In this document: piece by piece, positions 44,888-52,325 of the stretch
Position numbering within the stretch: position 1 is the first letter of the stretch
Layout: the number at the start of each line of letters is the position of its first letter
Origin: Actomonas aquatica
GTDB lineage: Bacteria; Verrucomicrobiota; Verrucomicrobiia; Opitutales; Opitutaceae
Direction of reading: 5' to 3'
DNA: 64,000 bases
Assembly (NCBI RefSeq): GCF_019679435.2
Contig: NZ_CP139781.1
Span: forward strand, 2,046,001 to 2,110,000
Position numbers and translations under genes: made by a program
The notes under the pieces: model-generated
What the model was told of the DNA's origin: nothing
The model's input: the letters and a program-made list of their open reading frames with translations, nothing else
Databases searched by the model: none

Positions 44888-45397
44888 ATGCCTTCCCTGT
44901 CCGACATTCCCGCCGCCCGCTGGGCCGCCATCAAACTCTTCGCCACCGATGTTGATGGCGTGCTGACCGACGGCTGCATCCATGTCTCTTCCGATGGCGT
45001 TGAAACCAAGACCTTCAACGTGCTCGACGGCATGGGCATGGTCCGCCTCCTGCGCGACAACATCGCGGTCGCCTGGATCTCCGGCCGCGCCTCCGGTGCC
45101 ACCACCGTGCGCGCCACCGAGCTCAAGATTCCGCACCTCATCCAGGGTCGCAGTGACAAATACACCGCGCTCTCCGAACTCGCAGCCGAACTCGGTCTCA
45201 GCGCCGAAGAATGCCTCTACGTCGGCGACGACGACATCGATGCCGGCGCCCTCGCTTGGGCCGGCATCGGCATCACCGTGCCCGACGCCATGCCGGCCGC
45301 CGTCAACGCCGCCGACGCCATGACCACCCGCCGCGCCGGCGCCGGCGCCATCCGCGAGATTTGTGAACAAATCCTCGCGCACAGCGGTCAGGACTAA
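44888..45397 (+). CDS. kdsC: 3-deoxy-D-manno-octulosonate 8-phosphate phosphatase-like (HAD)
   Basis: 169 residues. HAD motif I TDVDGVLTDG, SGRASGATTVRATEL as motif II, GRSDKYTAL as motif III and YVGDDDIDAGALAWAG as motif IV: pattern and length of KdsC, which makes KDO for lipopolysaccharide. It starts the kdsC-lptC-lptA order seen in many Gram-negatives, which supports the assignment over other short HAD enzymes (such as cytidylyltransferase-linked ones). Confidence 0.88.
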   Translation: MPSLSDIPAARWAAIKLFATDVDGVLTDGCIHVSSDGVETKTFNVLDGMGMVRLLRDNIAVAWISGRASGATTVRATELKIPHLIQGRSDKYTALSELAAELGLSAEECLYVGDDDIDAGALAWAGIGITVPDAMPAAVNAADAMTTRRAGAGAIREICEQILAHSGQD

Positions 45398-45404
45398 GCC
45401 CGCC

Positions 45405-45884
45405 GTGATCCGCCGCTCCGCACGCCTCGTTCTCTCCCTGCTCGGCACGATCGCCGTGACGTTCGCGCTCGCCCAGCAGCCGACCACCGAATCCACCGCC
45501 GGCCGCGTGCGCACGCCTGCGCCGGTTAAAAACTATACCGTCTCCTTCTTCAGCGACGAGGGCTACCCGTGGGTGCGAGTGCTCGGCGAAACCGCCGACC
45601 TGCGCGACCCCACCGCCGTCGTGCTCGGCGATACCATCATCACGGTTTACACCGGCCTCGAAGACCGCGGCACCGAAGCCACCCTCACCGCCCCTGTCGC
45701 GGTGCTGGCCCCCGAGCCGCGCCTCGTCACCGGCCCCGACGCCGTGCGCTGGGAACAACGTGACCTCACCGTCGAGGGCGAGGACTGGTCCTACGAATAC
45801 CTCGGCCCGCAGGAGCACCGGCTCCACCTCAAGCGCAACGCGCATGTCATCTTCGAAACGCCGATGGTCGACCTCATCAAATAA
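45405..45884 (+). CDS. lptC: LptC-like LPS export protein (putative)
   Basis: 159 residues from a GTG just after the kdsC stop. A signal/anchor segment (LVLSLLGTIAVTFALAQQ) precedes a beta-rich domain (KNYTVSFFSDEGYPWVRVLG, TLTAPVAVLAPEPRLVTGPD). LptC joins the inner-membrane LptBFG to periplasmic LptA. Sequence identity to known LptC cannot be judged by eye; call rests on position and fold-like pattern. Confidence 0.65.
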   Translation: MIRRSARLVLSLLGTIAVTFALAQQPTTESTAGRVRTPAPVKNYTVSFFSDEGYPWVRVLGETADLRDPTAVVLGDTIITVYTGLEDRGTEATLTAPVAVLAPEPRLVTGPDAVRWEQRDLTVEGEDWSYEYLGPQEHRLHLKRNAHVIFETPMVDLIK

Positions 45885-45897
45885 CCTTTTCGCCACC

Positions 45898-46461
45898 ATG
45901 CTCCGCTCCTTCCTTTTCCTGCTCGGCCTCGGACTCGCCACCAGCCTGACCGCCCAAACCGACCCCGTTGCCATCCCGCTGCAACGCACCGAACTCACCG
46001 CCGACGACATGGAGGTGGTCAGCTCCGGCACCGAGACCCGCGCCATCTGCGTCGGCAACGTCATGCTCACCGGCACCAACCTCAAAATCACCTGCGACCG
46101 CCTCGAAGTGGTCGTGCTGCGCGAAGACGATCCCGACGCCACGCTCGGTGAGCTCAAAGGATTCAAACACCTCTTCGCCACCGGCAACGTGCGCATCGTC
46201 CAAGGCCTGCGCGAAGCCACCTGCGGCCGCGCCGAGGTATTGCCCTTGGAAGACAAAGTCGTGCTGAGCGAAGACCCCGTCGTGCTCGACCGCGCCTCCG
46301 ACTTCGTGCAACGCGGCGACAAGATCACCCTCTTCCGCGGCGAACAGCGCATGCACATCATCAACCCCGTCCTCTCCGCCCCCCCCATCCAAGACCTCGG
46401 CGCCAACGCCCCCAAAGACGAACCGGCCGACACCACCGAGCCCGCCCCTGAGACCAACTGA
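45898..46461 (+). CDS. lptA: LptA/OstA-like LPS transport protein
   Basis: 187 residues. Signal peptide (LRSFLFLLGLGLATSLTAQ). The OstA domain pattern: TELTADDMEVVSSGTETRAI, CVGNVMLTGTNLKITCDRLE, KHLFATGNVRIVQGLREATC, RAEVLPLEDKVVLSEDP. LptA forms the periplasmic bridge for LPS. Acidic Pro-rich tail. The expected lptB gene is not next: the prophage-truncated GxxExxY gene follows instead. Confidence 0.8.
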   Translation: MLRSFLFLLGLGLATSLTAQTDPVAIPLQRTELTADDMEVVSSGTETRAICVGNVMLTGTNLKITCDRLEVVVLREDDPDATLGELKGFKHLFATGNVRIVQGLREATCGRAEVLPLEDKVVLSEDPVVLDRASDFVQRGDKITLFRGEQRMHIINPVLSAPPIQDLGANAPKDEPADTTEPAPETN

Positions 46462-46469
46462 TCTGTCTT

Positions 46470-46495
46470 CACAGAAGACAACGAAGGGTAAGGAA
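46470..46495 (+). repeat. ACAGAAGACAACGAAGG repeat arm
   Basis: CACAGAAGACAACGAAGGGT followed by AAGGAAACC, same family as the arms before nupC and after mntR. Only one arm is seen; a partner may lie on the far side of the prophage. Confidence 0.6.
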
Positions 46496-46549
46496 ACCGG
46501 ATGGCAGTAAAGGATAGCCACAAAAAGGCACAAGAAGTCACAAAAAGGG

Positions 46550-46897
46550 ATGCCCCAATCCACCATCAACGAGCTCTGTGACACCGTCCGAGAAACCGCC
46601 TTCGCGATTCACCGCTACCATCGCCATGGGCATCTCGAAAAAATCTACGAAAACGCCCTGGCCCATCGCCTGCAAAAGGTCGGTATCTCCGCAATCCAAC
46701 AGCACCCTCTCCACGTCTACGATGAAGACGGCACAATTCTCGGCGAATACTTTGCGGATCTCTTCGTGGACAACCGGCTCATCGTCGAATTGAAGGCAGT
46801 CAGGGCAGTAAGCGACGAGCATACCGCTCAGATTCTTGGTTACCTACGATCTTCCCGCATTGAGACCGGACTACTGATCAACTTTGGTGCCCCGTGA
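46550..46897 (+). CDS. GxxExxY-family protein, 3' end cut by prophage insertion
   Basis: 115 residues. Motif GHLEKIYENALAHRL gives the family its name (G-x-x-E-x-x-Y), followed by EYFADLFVDNRLIVELKAV, a strand-acid-K pattern like a PD-(D/E)XK nuclease, and ETGLLINFGAP at the end. Family members usually go on after NFGAP with K-L and a few more residues; here a stop follows at once, in what looks like the phage end. Function unknown; possibly a nuclease fold. Confidence 0.78.
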   Translation: MPQSTINELCDTVRETAFAIHRYHRHGHLEKIYENALAHRLQKVGISAIQQHPLHVYDEDGTILGEYFADLFVDNRLIVELKAVRAVSDEHTAQILGYLRSSRIETGLLINFGAP

Positions 46898-46912
46898 TCC
46901 TTGGAGGATGAA

Positions 46913-47058
46913 TTGGGACACCTGAAAAAGCCTGCGCTGGGCTGAATAACCCTGAACCTACAGAGGGAAAAAGCCGCCGCGATCGTGCTTTATGGTCGTT
47001 TTGGTGAGGTTGGGACAGGTGAGGCCGGAAATCAGGAAAGTGGCAGAGGTTTGGGACA
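46913..47058 (+). repeat. Three TTGGGACA repeats at the prophage end
   Basis: Direct copies at 46913, 47010 and 47051, with similar flanks (GAGG before two of them). They lie in the 265-base gap between the phage end and the first gene, where transposase-binding end sites are expected. No gene in this gap is supported. Confidence 0.6.
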
Positions 47059-47160
47059 CATTGCCGACTGAGTCGCGGAAAGAGCGGAAAGAGGCACGAG
47101 AAGCATTTGAGGGATCCTATAGAGCTGCTCGAGCACGGGTAAAGGCACCTTTAAGAGGAC

Positions 47161-47751
47161 TCAGAAAAGCTGGCCCTGCTTGTCCTGTTCGGCCTGCTTG
47201 GCGCGGGCGCGGGTCTTTTTCTCACGCAGGGTTTCGTTCAGCTCTTCGCGTTCCTGGGCAACCAGCGCGGGGAGCGTGCGGGCGATATCGGTGAAAGCCA
47301 TGGAGGCGATGTTGCCGGCGCGCATGGACTCGGAGCGGATCTCTTCGGCGTTGCGGCCGACGTAGCTCCGAACGACGGAACGGAAGAACGGCCAGAACTC
47401 CTGGACGCGGCCAGCTCGCTGGGCGTTGCCGACGTCGTCCAGGACGGCGATCACGTGAGGGGCGAGACGTGCGCCGTCCAGGAGCCAGCCGCGGCGGAAT
47501 AGCTCGAGCAGCATGCATTTGATTTCGGCGAGGCACTGACCGGTGCGGCGGGCCTTGGCGGTGGCTTCCTCCGAAAGAACCAGGCGGGACTGTATCTGAC
47601 GCCGACACCAAGCCTCAAAGGCAAGCAGGCGCTGTTCTTCGGTTGCTCCCTTGATCTCCCACCAGGCGCGGTCCTTTTGGGCGTCTACGGCCGCGGCGTG
47701 GCGCTTCTGGGGATCTTCCCGATCATCTAGGAACTGGCCCAACACGTCCAT
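47161..47751 (-). CDS. Phage early protein of unknown function
   Basis: 196 residues, helical and charged. It opens MDVLGQFLDDREDPQKRHAA and has KCMLLELFRRGWLLDGARLAP in the middle and a basic tail (RAKQAEQDKQGQLF). No family recognised. It is the last gene of the early block, beside the phage end; a role in late regulation or transposition would fit the place but is not shown. Confidence 0.65.
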   Translation of the reverse strand: MDVLGQFLDDREDPQKRHAAAVDAQKDRAWWEIKGATEEQRLLAFEAWCRRQIQSRLVLSEEATAKARRTGQCLAEIKCMLLELFRRGWLLDGARLAPHVIAVLDDVGNAQRAGRVQEFWPFFRSVVRSYVGRNAEEIRSESMRAGNIASMAFTDIARTLPALVAQEREELNETLREKKTRARAKQAEQDKQGQLF

Positions 47752-47769
47752 GGCTCACAGGCTGCCGAG

Positions 47770-48057
47770 ATGGAGCCCGCGCGCATCAGTTTGGATCCGG
47801 AGCTTTCCTCGTGGAGCTTTGGTGGTCGTGTCTACCGGTTGGCGAGCCAACCGGACGGAAGCGTCACGGTGACGAATGATCGTGGTGACGTGGCGACGGT
47901 TCGAATTGGAAAGCGGCGCAATTCCTGGGGCCCCAGCCTGGAGGTGGATCCGACGCGGGGTTACGCAGCAGCGGCGAGCATTTTGACCGCGTTGGTCAAT
48001 CGAGGCCTCGCCCGCTACATCATGCCGGAGGGTGATCATGACTCTCCGCCTTTGTAA
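47770..48057 (+). CDS. Possible small plus-strand protein inside the early block
   Basis: 95 residues with good beta-rich composition (SLDPELSSWSFGGRVYRLAS, then TNDRGDVATVRIGKR). It opposes the direction of all early genes and fills the 280-base gap between two of them. The minus-strand frame here reads much less like protein. It overlaps the end of the next gene by about 20 bases. Confidence 0.4.
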   Translation: MEPARISLDPELSSWSFGGRVYRLASQPDGSVTVTNDRGDVATVRIGKRRNSWGPSLEVDPTRGYAAAASILTALVNRGLARYIMPEGDHDSPPL

Positions 48058-48413
48058 CCGCCGTGAAAGGCGCGGGTGTAGATGAGATAGCTCTCATCCA
48101 TGTCGTCGCGCTGACGGCGAAAGCCGTCCATGCAGCTGTGCAGGTCTTTGGTGGTGCAGTCCTCCCAGAGGCGATAGCCGCGGCTGCCAGGGTAGCTGAC
48201 GATGCGAGGCCGGGCCTTCCGGGCGCAGGCGCGCACGATGCGTTCGCTCATTCCCAGCTCCTCCTGAAGCTGCCGTGATTTCACCCACCCCTTTCCCTCG
48301 AGATATTGGATCACCCGGTCGACCTGTTCTTCGGAGACAACCGGTCCGGACTCGGCGGGTTCACCCGCGCGGTCAAAATCGAGCTCGAGGGAGTTGTCGG
48401 GGAGGCGTCTCAA
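48036..48413 (-). CDS. Phage winged-helix-like protein
   Basis: 125 residues. A helix-turn-helix pattern (VIQYLEGKGWVKSRQLQEEL, GMSERIVRACARKARPRIVS) followed by a wing-like stretch with RGYRLWEDCTTKDL. Probably a DNA-binding regulator of the phage, perhaps the middle/late switch. Its ATG overlaps the stop of the upstream gene. Confidence 0.6.
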   Translation of the reverse strand: MRRLPDNSLELDFDRAGEPAESGPVVSEEQVDRVIQYLEGKGWVKSRQLQEELGMSERIVRACARKARPRIVSYPGSRGYRLWEDCTTKDLHSCMDGFRRQRDDMDESYLIYTRAFHGGYKGGES

Positions 48414-49054
48414 AACGGGTTGTCTTGGTCGAATGGAAGCGGATCGGCGATCGGGCTGAGTTGGCGGTTAGCCGGAACTTGGCTGGCCGGATTCTGGCCA
48501 GCTTTTTGGTGCCCGACGCGGTGCGCGTAGCGGGAGCGGTCGCCGCGGCCGGTGTAGGGGTGACTGTGCTGCTTCCCGAGCTTGTGGGCGGCGGTGTGGT
48601 TGAGGGCGGATAAGACGACGCCGAGGTCTTCGACGGGCATGCGGTCGAAATGGATCTCGACCAAGCCTTCCTCGCGGATCCGCTTGCGCTGCGTGTTGCG
48701 GTAGATGCCGGCGAGGTAGGCTTCGCGCTTGGCCGGTTCGATCTGGAGCGCATCCAGCAGGGCTTTGCATGCGACCAGGGCACGCTTCACCGGTTGCTCC
48801 TCAAGCTCCATTTGGGCATTGAGATTTCCGGGCTTCGAGTAGCCGCGGCAGAGTTTCAGATAATCGTCGACGTGGTCGTTGTTCATCCGCTTCGACGGGA
48901 GCGGGTGGCCGGCACCGTCGACGGCACCGGCGCGGATCTTGAGTGATCGACGCCATTGCTCACGGTTGAGCTGATCACCACCGCCGAGCTTGCGGCGTGC
49001 CGCCCACGCCTTGCCGAACTCGATCTGGGTCATGGTGACTTGAGCGGGAGTCAT
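48410..49054 (-). CDS. Phage early protein of unknown function
   Basis: 214 residues. Starts MTPAQVTMTQIEFGKAWAAR, central helices (KRALVACKALLDALQIEPAK, REAYLAGIYRNTQRKR) and a disordered C-terminus. By place it could correspond to the gp16-type regulators of Mu-like phages, but the sequence pattern is not a clear match. Tight coupling to both neighbours. Confidence 0.6.
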   Translation of the reverse strand: MTPAQVTMTQIEFGKAWAARRKLGGGDQLNREQWRRSLKIRAGAVDGAGHPLPSKRMNNDHVDDYLKLCRGYSKPGNLNAQMELEEQPVKRALVACKALLDALQIEPAKREAYLAGIYRNTQRKRIREEGLVEIHFDRMPVEDLGVVLSALNHTAAHKLGKQHSHPYTGRGDRSRYAHRVGHQKAGQNPASQVPANRQLSPIADPLPFDQDNPF

Positions 49055-49058
49055 GAGG

Positions 49059-49328
49059 TTAACCTTTCAATCGGAGAGTTTGGCCATCGTCGTCGTCGAG
49101 ATCGCGCGGCTTGCTAGGGCGCATCTTTCGAGAGTCGACGTATTCCAGGGTGAGCGCGCCGCGGGAAAGCTCGTCCTCTGGCGTGGGAAACCAGACCACA
49201 TTACGTCCGTAGCCGACAGAGGACACCGCCTCGGCGCTGGATAGCGCCTGCAGTATCTTTGCTGCGTCCACTTTCGGCGGCAGGGCGAACTTGCTCCATC
49301 CGATGGTGATGATGGCAATCTTGCTCAT
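49059..49328 (-). CDS. Small phage protein
   Basis: 89 residues from MSKIAIITIGWSKFALPPKV, the ATG that overlaps the stop of the DUF5131 gene. A strand-rich start followed by VDAAKILQALSSAEAVSSVG and an acidic-basic tail (DDDDGQTLRLKG). No family recognised. Confidence 0.55.
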   Translation of the reverse strand: MSKIAIITIGWSKFALPPKVDAAKILQALSSAEAVSSVGYGRNVVWFPTPEDELSRGALTLEYVDSRKMRPSKPRDLDDDDGQTLRLKG

Positions 49329-50209
49329 TCGTTCGGCATCTCCCGGATTTTGAGTTCTTCCGGCCACTCCGACATGTCTCCGCCTTTGCGATCGTAGAGG
49401 TTCGGGCGGGCGCTGGCCGCGTGATCACCCCATGGCAGCCACTCGGTTTCATCGGGCCAGTCGAGGAGATTGACGTTGGTCGTAACCGGCCGAGCCCCCA
49501 GCTGCTTCATGAAGAAGCTAATGTCGTAGCGATCGCACTGGAGACGGATGTCATAGGCGTGGTCGACCACGAACTCACGGGCATTCCCACCGCTCTCACC
49601 GCCAACGATGATCAGATCCAATGTAGCCGACTCCGGCTCATCTTCGCCCCCTGCATTCCACTCGACCGCGGAAATATCCAGAGGACCGAGAAGCGGTTCC
49701 GCGGAGCAGAACAGATACGGGATTCGGAACAGTCGCCCCATGTGTTCGACGATGGGCCAGCGTTCGTCGAATCGCTTCTGGTTCTCGGCCGTGAAGCCGA
49801 GCCAGGCGTTGCGCGGCCAGTCACTGTAGCCGAACGCCGTGAGGTGTTCGATGTTCTCCGGCCGCTTGGTGAGCAGCATCCAGTCGAGCCAGGGCGTTGC
49901 GTCGATCAACGCGAAAAGCTTCGCCCGTTCGGTTGAGACGGTGGGGTGATCTTCGAAGACGTCGGCCATCGACGAGCAGAAAACGCGGCGGCGCTGACCG
50001 GCCTTCTCGGCCGCACGGTTCCAAGCGAGCGGTTCGCGCCAGTGCTTGTCGCCGAAGGTGCGGCGGGCTGCTCGTGGACCCCATTCGAAACCGCAGCGCG
50101 CGGCCCACTTCTCGGCGTAGCAATTTTCGCAGCCTTCGGAGACTTTTGCGCAGCCCCAGACGATGTTGAAGGTGTGGTGAGTCCACTCAATCTTGGTGTT
50201 TAGTCCCAT
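49325..50209 (-). CDS. DUF5131 (phage Gp37/Gp68) protein, radical-SAM-like Cys motif
   Basis: 294 residues. Opens MGLNTKIEWTHHTFNIVWGC then KVSEGCENCYAEKWAAR: a WGCxxVSxGCxxCYAE cluster of Cys typical of DUF5131 that resembles radical-SAM iron-sulfur sites. RRVFCSSMADVFEDH, WLDWMLLTKRPENIEHL and LDLIIVGGESGGNAREF follow, all family blocks. Found in many phages, function unknown; a nucleic-acid-modifying role is possible. The start ATG lies within the previous gene's end. Confidence 0.85.
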   Translation of the reverse strand: MGLNTKIEWTHHTFNIVWGCAKVSEGCENCYAEKWAARCGFEWGPRAARRTFGDKHWREPLAWNRAAEKAGQRRRVFCSSMADVFEDHPTVSTERAKLFALIDATPWLDWMLLTKRPENIEHLTAFGYSDWPRNAWLGFTAENQKRFDERWPIVEHMGRLFRIPYLFCSAEPLLGPLDISAVEWNAGGEDEPESATLDLIIVGGESGGNAREFVVDHAYDIRLQCDRYDISFFMKQLGARPVTTNVNLLDWPDETEWLPWGDHAASARPNLYDRKGGDMSEWPEELKIREMPNE

Positions 50210-50438
50210 GGCGGTTGAGCGCGTGCAGCGCGTTGAGGATTTCGTCGCGGTCGGTGGAGCTGGCAAAGTGGGTCTTGTCGCCGATGATCTTGGCGGGGAT
50301 CCACTGGTTGAGGGTGTCGCGGCAGTGCGACTTGAATTCGATCGTGGCGTGCGGTCCCGCGCGGAAGGCGAAGCCTCCAGCCTTGAAGCAGGACGCAATC
50401 TCCAGGATGAGCTCGGGCGGGACCTCGGATGCGGTCAC
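50187..50438 (-). CDS. Small phage protein
   Basis: 83 residues from a GTG that overlaps the stop of the upstream gene (GTGA). It reads EVPPELILEIASCFKAGGFA then HATIEFKSHCRDTLNQWIPA, well-formed helices and strands. Overlaps the DUF5131 start by 23 bases. Unknown function. Confidence 0.55.
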   Translation of the reverse strand: MTASEVPPELILEIASCFKAGGFAFRAGPHATIEFKSHCRDTLNQWIPAKIIGDKTHFASSTDRDEILNALHALNRHGTKHQD

Positions 50439-50695
50439 GGCGCGGGCTCCAGTTCGACCGGCGGCGGAGCCGGGATGGTGATGGTGTTGGCGGTGGCGCA
50501 ACCACCGAAGCACGTCGCGGCGATCGCCAGCACCAGCGCGATCACGATGAGGCGGTCTTCCTGCCAAACACGGCGGGCGAACTCCACGGGATGCCGGAAG
50601 AGGTAAGCGAAGCCGTAGGCCAAGAAAAACAGGAGCATGGCGGCAATCGCGAAGGCGCTGAGGACGTAGAGCGTGGGGGATTTGATCGTGTGCAT
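50435..50695 (-). CDS. Small phage membrane protein
   Basis: 86 residues with two membrane helices (YVLSAFAIAAMLLFFLAYGF and RLIVIALVLAIAATCFGG) and a Pro-rich tail (TITIPAPPPVELEPAP). The FGGC after the second helix looks like a lipobox, but lies internally. Function unknown. Confidence 0.55.
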   Translation of the reverse strand: MHTIKSPTLYVLSAFAIAAMLLFFLAYGFAYLFRHPVEFARRVWQEDRLIVIALVLAIAATCFGGCATANTITIPAPPPVELEPAP

Positions 50696-50698
50696 GGC

Positions 50699-51169
50699 TC
50701 AGAGAAAGATGGGGGTGTAGGCGGAAGCGCGCTCGGCCGGCGAAAGGGTCACCCAGCGCTGGGTCTGCGGTTCCCATTCGGAGAACTCGCCGCCGATGAA
50801 CCAGGTGACGATCGCGTGGCCGGAGCCGTTCCGGTCCTGCGTGTAAGGAAGCAGGCCGATGGCGATGCTTTCGGCGGTGATTGATTCGTCCTGCTGTGCG
50901 GCTACGTCGAGGCAATCGACCGCGGCCATGACGGTGCGCATGGCGAAGTGCTCGCACTGGTTCCCACGTTGGCGCCAGGTGTCTTTGTTGAGCGACCACT
51001 GCAGCTCCTTGAGGTATGGAGCAAAGACGCGATCGACCCATTCGACAGTGACGCAGTGATAGGTCTTGTTGCCCATAAAGGGCGGCTTGAGCGGAGTGCG
51101 GAGGTAGCGACGATACAAGGCGCGACGCAGATCAGCGCCCGCAATGACGTGGTGGGCTTGAGTGCTCAT
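50699..51169 (-). CDS. Phage protein, possibly transglutaminase/papain-like
   Basis: 156 residues from MSTQAHHVIAG. A Cys in RGNQCEHFAMRTVMAAVDCL and a His in GSGHAIVTWFIGGEF, followed by a strand with WEPQTQRW, gives the Cys-His order of transglutaminase-like or papain-like folds. No proof of activity. Its start overlaps the DUF3164 stop. Confidence 0.5.
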   Translation of the reverse strand: MSTQAHHVIAGADLRRALYRRYLRTPLKPPFMGNKTYHCVTVEWVDRVFAPYLKELQWSLNKDTWRQRGNQCEHFAMRTVMAAVDCLDVAAQQDESITAESIAIGLLPYTQDRNGSGHAIVTWFIGGEFSEWEPQTQRWVTLSPAERASAYTPIFL

Positions 51170-51786
51170 GCGTTGGCGAGGTCGAGGTTGATTTGTTGGT
51201 AGCGGTCGGTGTTGCCGACGCGCTCGTAGACGCGGATGTAGCTGCGGGTGTTGGACACCTGCAGGGCGTCGCTGATGGCCTCCATGGCGCTCTTCCACCG
51301 AGGGTCTTCGATCTCCAAGCGGCGGAGGCTGAGCACGCGGGCGGTGTCGATGCGACCCTGCTTGTTCACCTGGAACGCGTCATCGATGAGGGTGCGAAGT
51401 TCGGGTCGAGCGCCGTCGGCCCAATCGGTGATGCACTCGTCGATGAGTTTCTTTGCGGCCTGCAGGCGCTCGTCGAAAACGAGCTGCTCGGAGATGGCGC
51501 GCATCACCTTGTAGCGGCCGTCGTAGCTGGTGAGCGTGAGGTTGCCCTTTTTGCCGCCGAGGGTGGCACCGTATTTCTCGGCGCTGAGTTCGGCGAGGGC
51601 TTGGATGTCGTCGTGGGCGGAGATGCGAAACGCGCGGAGACGCTCGTTTAGGAATCGCGCTTGGGACACGAGTGAATCGACCAAGGTGTCGCGCTCGAGG
51701 TCGATGGGCTTGATGTTGGCAACGGGAACGAGACGGCCGAGGGAGTCGGCTTTGTAGCCTTCGGGGATGGTGGGTGTGGTGGACAT
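51166..51786 (-). CDS. DUF3164 phage protein
   Basis: 206 residues. DUF3164 members are widespread in Mu-like phages between the B-type ATPase and the regulators. Family blocks: TIPEGYKADSLGRLVPVANI then KPIDLERDTLVDSL, GGKKGNLTLTSYDGRYKVMR and QGRIDTARVLSLRRLEIEDP, then RWKSAMEAISDAL...YIRVYER. Function unknown; RecT/host-nuclease inhibitor-like roles have been suggested from context. Confidence 0.88.
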   Translation of the reverse strand: MSTTPTIPEGYKADSLGRLVPVANIKPIDLERDTLVDSLVSQARFLNERLRAFRISAHDDIQALAELSAEKYGATLGGKKGNLTLTSYDGRYKVMRAISEQLVFDERLQAAKKLIDECITDWADGARPELRTLIDDAFQVNKQGRIDTARVLSLRRLEIEDPRWKSAMEAISDALQVSNTRSYIRVYERVGNTDRYQQINLDLANA

Positions 51787-51789
51787 GGT

Positions 51790-52116
51790 TCAGGAGGGGC
51801 GGCGCTGGGAGCCGCGTTTTTTGACGGTGAGCGAAGTGGCGTGCTCGGGGCGGATTCCTGGAGCGGCACCGGTGAGAGCGTGACCGAGGGTCGTTGCTTG
51901 GGCGTGACTGAGGTCGACCGTCGCGAGCTTGCCGCGGATCTCGATGCACAGGACGAGGCGGTCGGGATGCTGGATCGCCATGAGCTTTGCACCGCGGGGG
52001 CTGAGGCATGGAACGACCGGCGAGAGGCGGGTGGGCCCGGTCTCGGTCCGGCCCTGCGCGAGACGCCGATCGACGGCGGCGAAGACCGACTGCGTGGGTT
52101 GGCTGAAAGTCTTCAT
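51790..52116 (-). CDS. Small phage protein
   Basis: 108 residues, one central hydrophobic/strand part (DRLVLCIEIRGKLATVDLSH then AQATTLGHALTGAAPGI). No family recognised. Lies between DUF3164 and a small membrane protein, coupled to the latter by a 4-base overlap. Confidence 0.5.
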   Translation of the reverse strand: MKTFSQPTQSVFAAVDRRLAQGRTETGPTRLSPVVPCLSPRGAKLMAIQHPDRLVLCIEIRGKLATVDLSHAQATTLGHALTGAAPGIRPEHATSLTVKKRGSQRRPS

Positions 52117-52325
52117 GGCCGGGTGATGTAGGCGCTCAGCCAGATCCCGCCAGCGAAGCCGATGGCGACCAGGAGGAGCGAAAGGAGGATGCGGGTGAGG
52201 CGAAGCTTTCGTTCAATCTCCTCTAGGAGATCGTCCTTTGTCGCCGGCATAGGTTGGGTAACCAATGAGTCGACACTTTCGACAAGAGCGCCGCGGGAGG
52301 ATCGAATGCGGCGGATGCGAATCAC
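52113..52325 (-). CDS. Small phage membrane protein
   Basis: 70 residues: basic N-terminus, a helix DDLLEEIERKLRLTR, and one C-terminal membrane helix (ILLSLLLVAIGFAGGIWLSA). Coupled on both sides. Function unknown. Confidence 0.55.
   Translation of the reverse strand: MIRIRRIRSSRGALVESVDSLVTQPMPATKDDLLEEIERKLRLTRILLSLLLVAIGFAGGIWLSAYITRP

Noticed and set aside
42781..45165. Minus-strand frame of nearly 800 residues
   Set aside because: Antisense to the fused E1 gene and kdsC, which both have catalytic motifs; the frame is Gly/Val/Glu low complexity.
46992..47294. Plus-strand frame of 100 residues near the prophage end
   Set aside because: Overlaps the last early gene by more than 130 bases, is rich in Arg and lacks structure; the strip is better explained as the phage end with repeats.
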